From contig SLFH01000074.1 of assembly GCA_007124345.1 (NCBI GenBank), positions 1 to 8,211 on the forward strand: a DNA stretch of 8,211 nucleotides, in the 5' to 3' direction. The stretch comes from Phycisphaerales bacterium (GTDB lineage Bacteria > Planctomycetota > Phycisphaerae > Phycisphaerales > UBA1924). Below the pieces are notes generated by a model. That model was given only the letters and a program-made list of their open reading frames with translations, was not told where the DNA came from and did not search any database. Positions 6,044 through 8,211 of this stretch are shown here, piece after piece. The translations under genes were made by a program, and so were the position numbers. Position 1 is the stretch's first letter. Every line of letters starts with the position of its first letter.

Positions 6044-6064
6044 ATTGCCGCCAAAGGCGGCAAT
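6044..6064. other. Perfect hairpin abutting the 3' end of tRNA-Pro
   Basis: ATTGCCGCC-AAA-GGCGGCAAT is a 9-base perfect stem with a 3-base loop. Its outermost base is the discriminator base of the tRNA. There is no T tract after it on the minus strand (AGAGCGGG follows), so it may be a U-less terminator or a barrier or signal for tRNA 3' processing. Confidence 0.4.
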
Positions 6065-6138
6065 CGGGGCGACTGGATTCGAACCAGCGACCTCTTGACC
6101 CCCAGTCAAGTGCGCTAACCAAACTGCGCTACGCCCCG
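6064..6138 (-). tRNA. tRNA-Pro (anticodon GGG)
   Basis: A 75-base cloverleaf can be folded by hand. Acceptor CGGGGCG/CGCCCCG (7 pairs), D stem GCGC/GCGC, anticodon stem CTTGA/TCAAG with loop CTGGGGG (anticodon GGG at positions 34-36, so codons CCC and CCU), five-base variable region AGGTC, T stem GCTGG/CCAGT with one G-T pair, T loop TTCGAAT and discriminator A. Every stem is otherwise perfectly paired. The 3' CCA is not encoded and must be added enzymatically. Confidence 0.96.
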
Positions 6139-6148
6139 CAGTGGACCC

Positions 6149-6178
6149 ATCCTATGCGCTCGCCGACCACCCGTCCAA
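6149..6178 (-). promoter_or_regulatory. Candidate promoter of tRNA-Pro
   Basis: On the minus strand TTGGAC (6178-6173), an 18-base spacer and TAGGAT (6154-6149) lie 10 bases before the first base of the tRNA. This is a normal position for a tRNA promoter with a very short 5' leader. No other supported gene lies between it and the upstream terminator. Confidence 0.5.
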
Positions 6179-6213
6179 GAGCCTCGGCCCGCTCACGGCC
6201 ACGAAAACGACAC

Positions 6214-6246
6214 CCGGCGGGCCGGGGATCCCCCCCGGTCCGCCGG
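6214..6246 (-). terminator. Rho-independent terminator of the unknown 218-residue gene
   Basis: A 14-base stem (CCGGCGG-G-CCGGGG pairing with CCCCGG-T-CCGCCGG, one G-T pair) with a 5-base loop lies 38 bases past the stop. Read on the minus strand it is followed within a few bases by GTCGTTTTC, a modest T-rich tail. The stem strength and location make this a good terminator that isolates the tRNA unit. Confidence 0.75.
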
Positions 6247-6284
6247 CGTCCACCCTTCCAGCAAGGAGGTCCGTGCCGAATCGT

Positions 6285-6941
6285 TCAGTCCGCCTTGGCG
6301 ACCCGCCGGTCCCGCTCGGCCGGGGCCGTCACGACCTGACGCTCGCGATCGCTCGCGATCACCGGCGACGAAGCGGGCTCGCTCAAGATCACCAGCGTCA
6401 CGCCCTCGGCCGGCTCGGCCCGCACCTCGAAGCGCGGGGCGCGGCGCACAGGCACCTGGATGATGTGCCAGCGCGTCTCGTCACGGTCGGCCTTGGCGTG
6501 CTCGGCCGGGCGGTCGTAGACCGGGTTGCGGAAGACCCGCGTCCCGCCGACATACCCCTGCTCGCGCAGCCAGAGCTGGCGGGCCCGCTCCAACCGCCCG
6601 AGGCTGCCGCGCCGGGGGATCTCGACCCAGGGGCTCACCCCGACCTGCACATTGCCGACACGTGCCGGCAGCGTGCGGAAGTCGTGCTCGTCAGCGCCGT
6701 ACGCAGCTGGGCCGGGCCTACCCCACGCCAACGGCATCTGCTGGGCCCGCCCCCCGACGATCGTGCGACCCTGCCACTCGCGCCCGACCTGCTCGACGCC
6801 CGACCAGTTCATGGCGCGGTTGTAGACCACCGGGCTCGGCGCCGCGATTGGACGCTCGGGGCTATGCGACTCATACGCATGGCCTAGGTACTGGAACTGA
6901 CCCAACGAAACGACCGCAACCGCGGCAAGCATCCCTGACAT
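6285..6941 (-). CDS. Unrecognised protein, possibly exported
   Basis: I do not recognise this 218-residue protein. ATG 6941 was chosen because a GA-rich ribosome site (GGAAAGAGAGAGAAG) lies just upstream and the protein then begins with a hydrophobic stretch, MLAAVAVVSLG (4-14); the open frame continues to 7052 but only adds Arg-rich residues. The hydrophobic start could be a short signal peptide, but it lacks the usual basic N-region. The rest is polar, cysteine-free and rich in Arg, Pro and Ala. A denser, probably folded part spans about 95-190, with GVSPWVEIPRRG (101-112), LWLREQGYVGG (123-133), TRVFRNPVYDR (134-144) and a beta-like WHIIQVPVRRAP (158-169). The tail from about 195 is charged. 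It stands alone between two hairpins, so it is probably monocistronic. Coding status is supported by the ribosome site, its length and the terminator rather than by homology. Confidence 0.7.
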   Translation of the reverse strand: MSGMLAAVAVVSLGQFQYLGHAYESHSPERPIAAPSPVVYNRAMNWSGVEQVGREWQGRTIVGGRAQQMPLAWGRPGPAAYGADEHDFRTLPARVGNVQVGVSPWVEIPRRGSLGRLERARQLWLREQGYVGGTRVFRNPVYDRPAEHAKADRDETRWHIIQVPVRRAPRFEVRAEPAEGVTLVILSEPASSPVIASDRERQVVTAPAERDRRVAKAD

Positions 6942-7145
6942 CGCTTCTCTCTCTTTCCCCGGGCCGTTCCGCCCGGGCTCGTGGCATTCCCGATCGAGGG
7001 GCGTCCGCCCCGGCCGCCGACGAAAACGACGCCGCCGGCGCAGCACGAACAATCCCTACAACCAGAAGATGCCCCCGAACCGGCGGGGTTCAAGGCTTTC
7101 TTAGGCGATAGCTCGACGGGGACGCTCGATGCGTTGTCTTACCGG
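6942..7145 (-). other. Leader region of the unknown gene
   Basis: This gap contains no supported gene. CCCGGGC/GCCCGGG (6958-6964 and 6971-6977, loop 6) forms a 7-base hairpin directly upstream of the ribosome site of the 218-residue gene, and GGGGC/GCCCC (6998-7002 and 7007-7011) forms a second. ACGAAAACGAC at 7020-7030 repeats the sequence in the tail of that gene's terminator (6201-6211). I could not find a convincing promoter here. Confidence 0.35.
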
Positions 7146-7170
7146 ACCGGCTCGCCCCCCACGAGCCGGT
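7146..7170 (-). terminator. Hairpin after the glycosyltransferase gene
   Basis: ACCGGCTCG/CGAGCCGGT is a perfect 9-base stem with a 7-base C-rich loop, 24 bases beyond the stop of the glycosyltransferase-like gene. There is no T tract on the minus strand, so termination here would be factor-assisted or the element may only protect the 3' end. Confidence 0.5.
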
Positions 7171-7194
7171 TGTGCCGGTTTGCGGACGCGGGCC

Positions 7195-8211
7195 TCACCC
7201 GCCGGGCATGTGATCGCCGATCGGCACGCTGTCGCCCGAGCACATCCACTCGTACGCGTCGAGCACAGAGGCGATGTGCGTGCTCGCCCGGCGCTGCTGG
7301 CGGACATACGACCACCCGGCCGCAGCCTGACGCTCGGCGTTGTCCGGGTCGCGAAGCACCCCGTCGAACAGGCCCGCCCACGCCTCTTCGGTCTGCGCCT
7401 GCAGACGCAAGACGCCCTCGCATCCGACCGCGTCGATGTCGGGGTCGGGCACCGCAGCGACCAGCATCCCCGAGCCCATCGCGCTGAGCAGCATCGAGCG
7501 GTGCTCGCCGGTGACCTCGGGCACGAGCAGCATGTCGGCTCGCATCAGCAGGTCCCGGCCCTGCTCGAGGCGGTCGATCAGCGAGAGGTTGCGGAGCATC
7601 GAGGCGTCGCCGGCCTCGGCCCAGAGGCCCGTCTTGTGCGCCGCCTCCGCCTCGGCGATGAGCACCGCGTCGGGGTCGTGCTCGAGCAGACGCTTTGCGC
7701 CGAGCAACGCGGCACGGGACGCGCGCGGGTCACGCCCCGAGATCATGAAGACCACCCCGATCGTCCTGTCTCGCCGAAGGATCGGCCTCGGCGCAGAGGC
7801 CGCGTGCACGCCCCAGCGGGTCACGCGGACGCGCCCCTGCGCCCCGGCTTCTTCGAGCCTCGACGCGATCGCCTGATCCGGCGCCAGAAGCACCGGCGCT
7901 CGCCCGCCCGAGCCCCCGATCCGCAGCCCGACGGCCCGCGCCGTCTGCGACGATTTCCAGACCTCCAAAGCCAACGCCGCCCCGGTCTTGTGCGCCAGCC
8001 GAGCCCCCAGCGCCCAGAGCGGCTCGCCGAAGGCGTGGATCACATCGACAGGGAGATCGTCGCCGGACTTGGGCAGCTGCGCCAGCACCTGCGTCGCCTG
8101 CATGCGCACGGGCGCGAACAGCCCGGGCGAGGGGACGCCGATCTCCTGCGAGCCCAGGTGCTCCTCCGACCGGCCCACCAGCGACTCGGGCACGCCCCGG
8201 AAGATGCGCAC
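7195..8211 (-). CDS. GT4-like glycosyltransferase, 5' end beyond window
   Basis: The last 338 codons of a protein with the two-domain pattern of GT-B family 4 glycosyltransferases, which move a sugar from a nucleotide-sugar donor. In the visible part, DVIHAFGEPLWALGARLA (56-73) fits the end of the N-terminal Rossmann domain. LLAPDQAIASRLEEAG then VTRWGVHA (108-137) fits the domain linker. IGVVFMISGRDPRASRAALL (151-170) opens the C-terminal domain. LLMRADMLLVPEVTGEHRSMLLSAMGSGMLVAA (221-253) is the donor-site segment. There the usual E-X7-E pattern is degraded: the second Glu, normally in an EAM tripeptide, is S243 in SAM. A GTG occurs at the very last bases, but the N-terminal domain looks short, so the gene probably continues past the edge. 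Donor and acceptor cannot be read. It may be a divergent or donor-altered enzyme. Confidence 0.72.
   Translation of the reverse strand: MRIFRGVPESLVGRSEEHLGSQEIGVPSPGLFAPVRMQATQVLAQLPKSGDDLPVDVIHAFGEPLWALGARLAHKTGAALALEVWKSSQTARAVGLRIGGSGGRAPVLLAPDQAIASRLEEAGAQGRVRVTRWGVHAASAPRPILRRDRTIGVVFMISGRDPRASRAALLGAKRLLEHDPDAVLIAEAEAAHKTGLWAEAGDASMLRNLSLIDRLEQGRDLLMRADMLLVPEVTGEHRSMLLSAMGSGMLVAAVPDPDIDAVGCEGVLRLQAQTEEAWAGLFDGVLRDPDNAERQAAAGWSYVRQQRRASTHIASVLDAYEWMCSGDSVPIGDHMPGG

Noticed and set aside
6262..6272. Shine-Dalgarno-like AAGGAGGT on the plus strand
   Set aside because: No start codon at suitable distance opens a credible plus-strand gene; it lies in the gap beyond the end of the orphan gene.
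7020..7125. Promoter of the orphan gene (TTGAAC with TCTTCT, or TAGGGA alone)
   Set aside because: The -10 candidates match the consensus poorly and no pair has good spacing, so I did not list a promoter.

Overview
This 8.2 kb GC-rich window is almost certainly from a planctomycete, most likely of the class Phycisphaerae. The main reason is a pair of long prepilin-like proteins starting FTLIELLVVI(A/S)IIALLIGILLPAL and ending in a conserved TRGGL(R/K)GVDVGG tail, a protein class that is greatly expanded in that phylum. Every gene I can support lies on the minus strand, so in transcription order the window reads from the right edge to the left edge. The taxonomic call is an inference from protein style, not from a marker gene.

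In transcription order the layout is: (1) 8211-7195, a 5'-truncated GT4-like glycosyltransferase with a degenerate donor-site motif, followed by a strong hairpin; (2) 6941-6285, an unrecognised 218-residue protein with a hydrophobic N-terminus, followed by a convincing intrinsic terminator; (3) 6138-6064, tRNA-Pro(GGG), with its own candidate promoter and a perfect hairpin touching its 3' end; (4) 5909-5547, a four-helix-bundle (S23-like) protein; (5) 5466-3017, a probable operon of an RDD-family membrane protein, the cysteine desulfurase SufS and its sulfur-acceptor partner SufU; (6) 2774-1593 and 1212-58, two tandem paralogous prepilin-like proteins, about 80% identical by eye.

The most informative part is the left 3 kb. 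The two pilin-like genes are duplicated as whole transcription units. Each has a TTGACA-N17-TAG(A/C)TT promoter, a leader of about 200 nt that starts with the same GCCGCG..CGCGGC dyad, a good Shine-Dalgarno site, the ORF, and a related GGCACGGG/CCCGTGCC terminator hairpin. The leader peptides differ, while the mature proteins stay nearly collinear. The copy-2 promoter begins inside the stop codon of sufU, so the suf operon may read through into it. The left edge of the window falls inside the copy-1 terminator, so further copies could lie beyond it.

Functionally, SufS takes sulfur from cysteine and passes it to SufU for Fe-S assembly; no sufBCD scaffold genes are present here. The pilin-like proteins would be exported, cut by a prepilin peptidase and used in, or by, a type II secretion/type IV pilus-like apparatus encoded elsewhere. 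I see no CRISPR array, transposase, integrase, reverse transcriptase or toxin-antitoxin pair.
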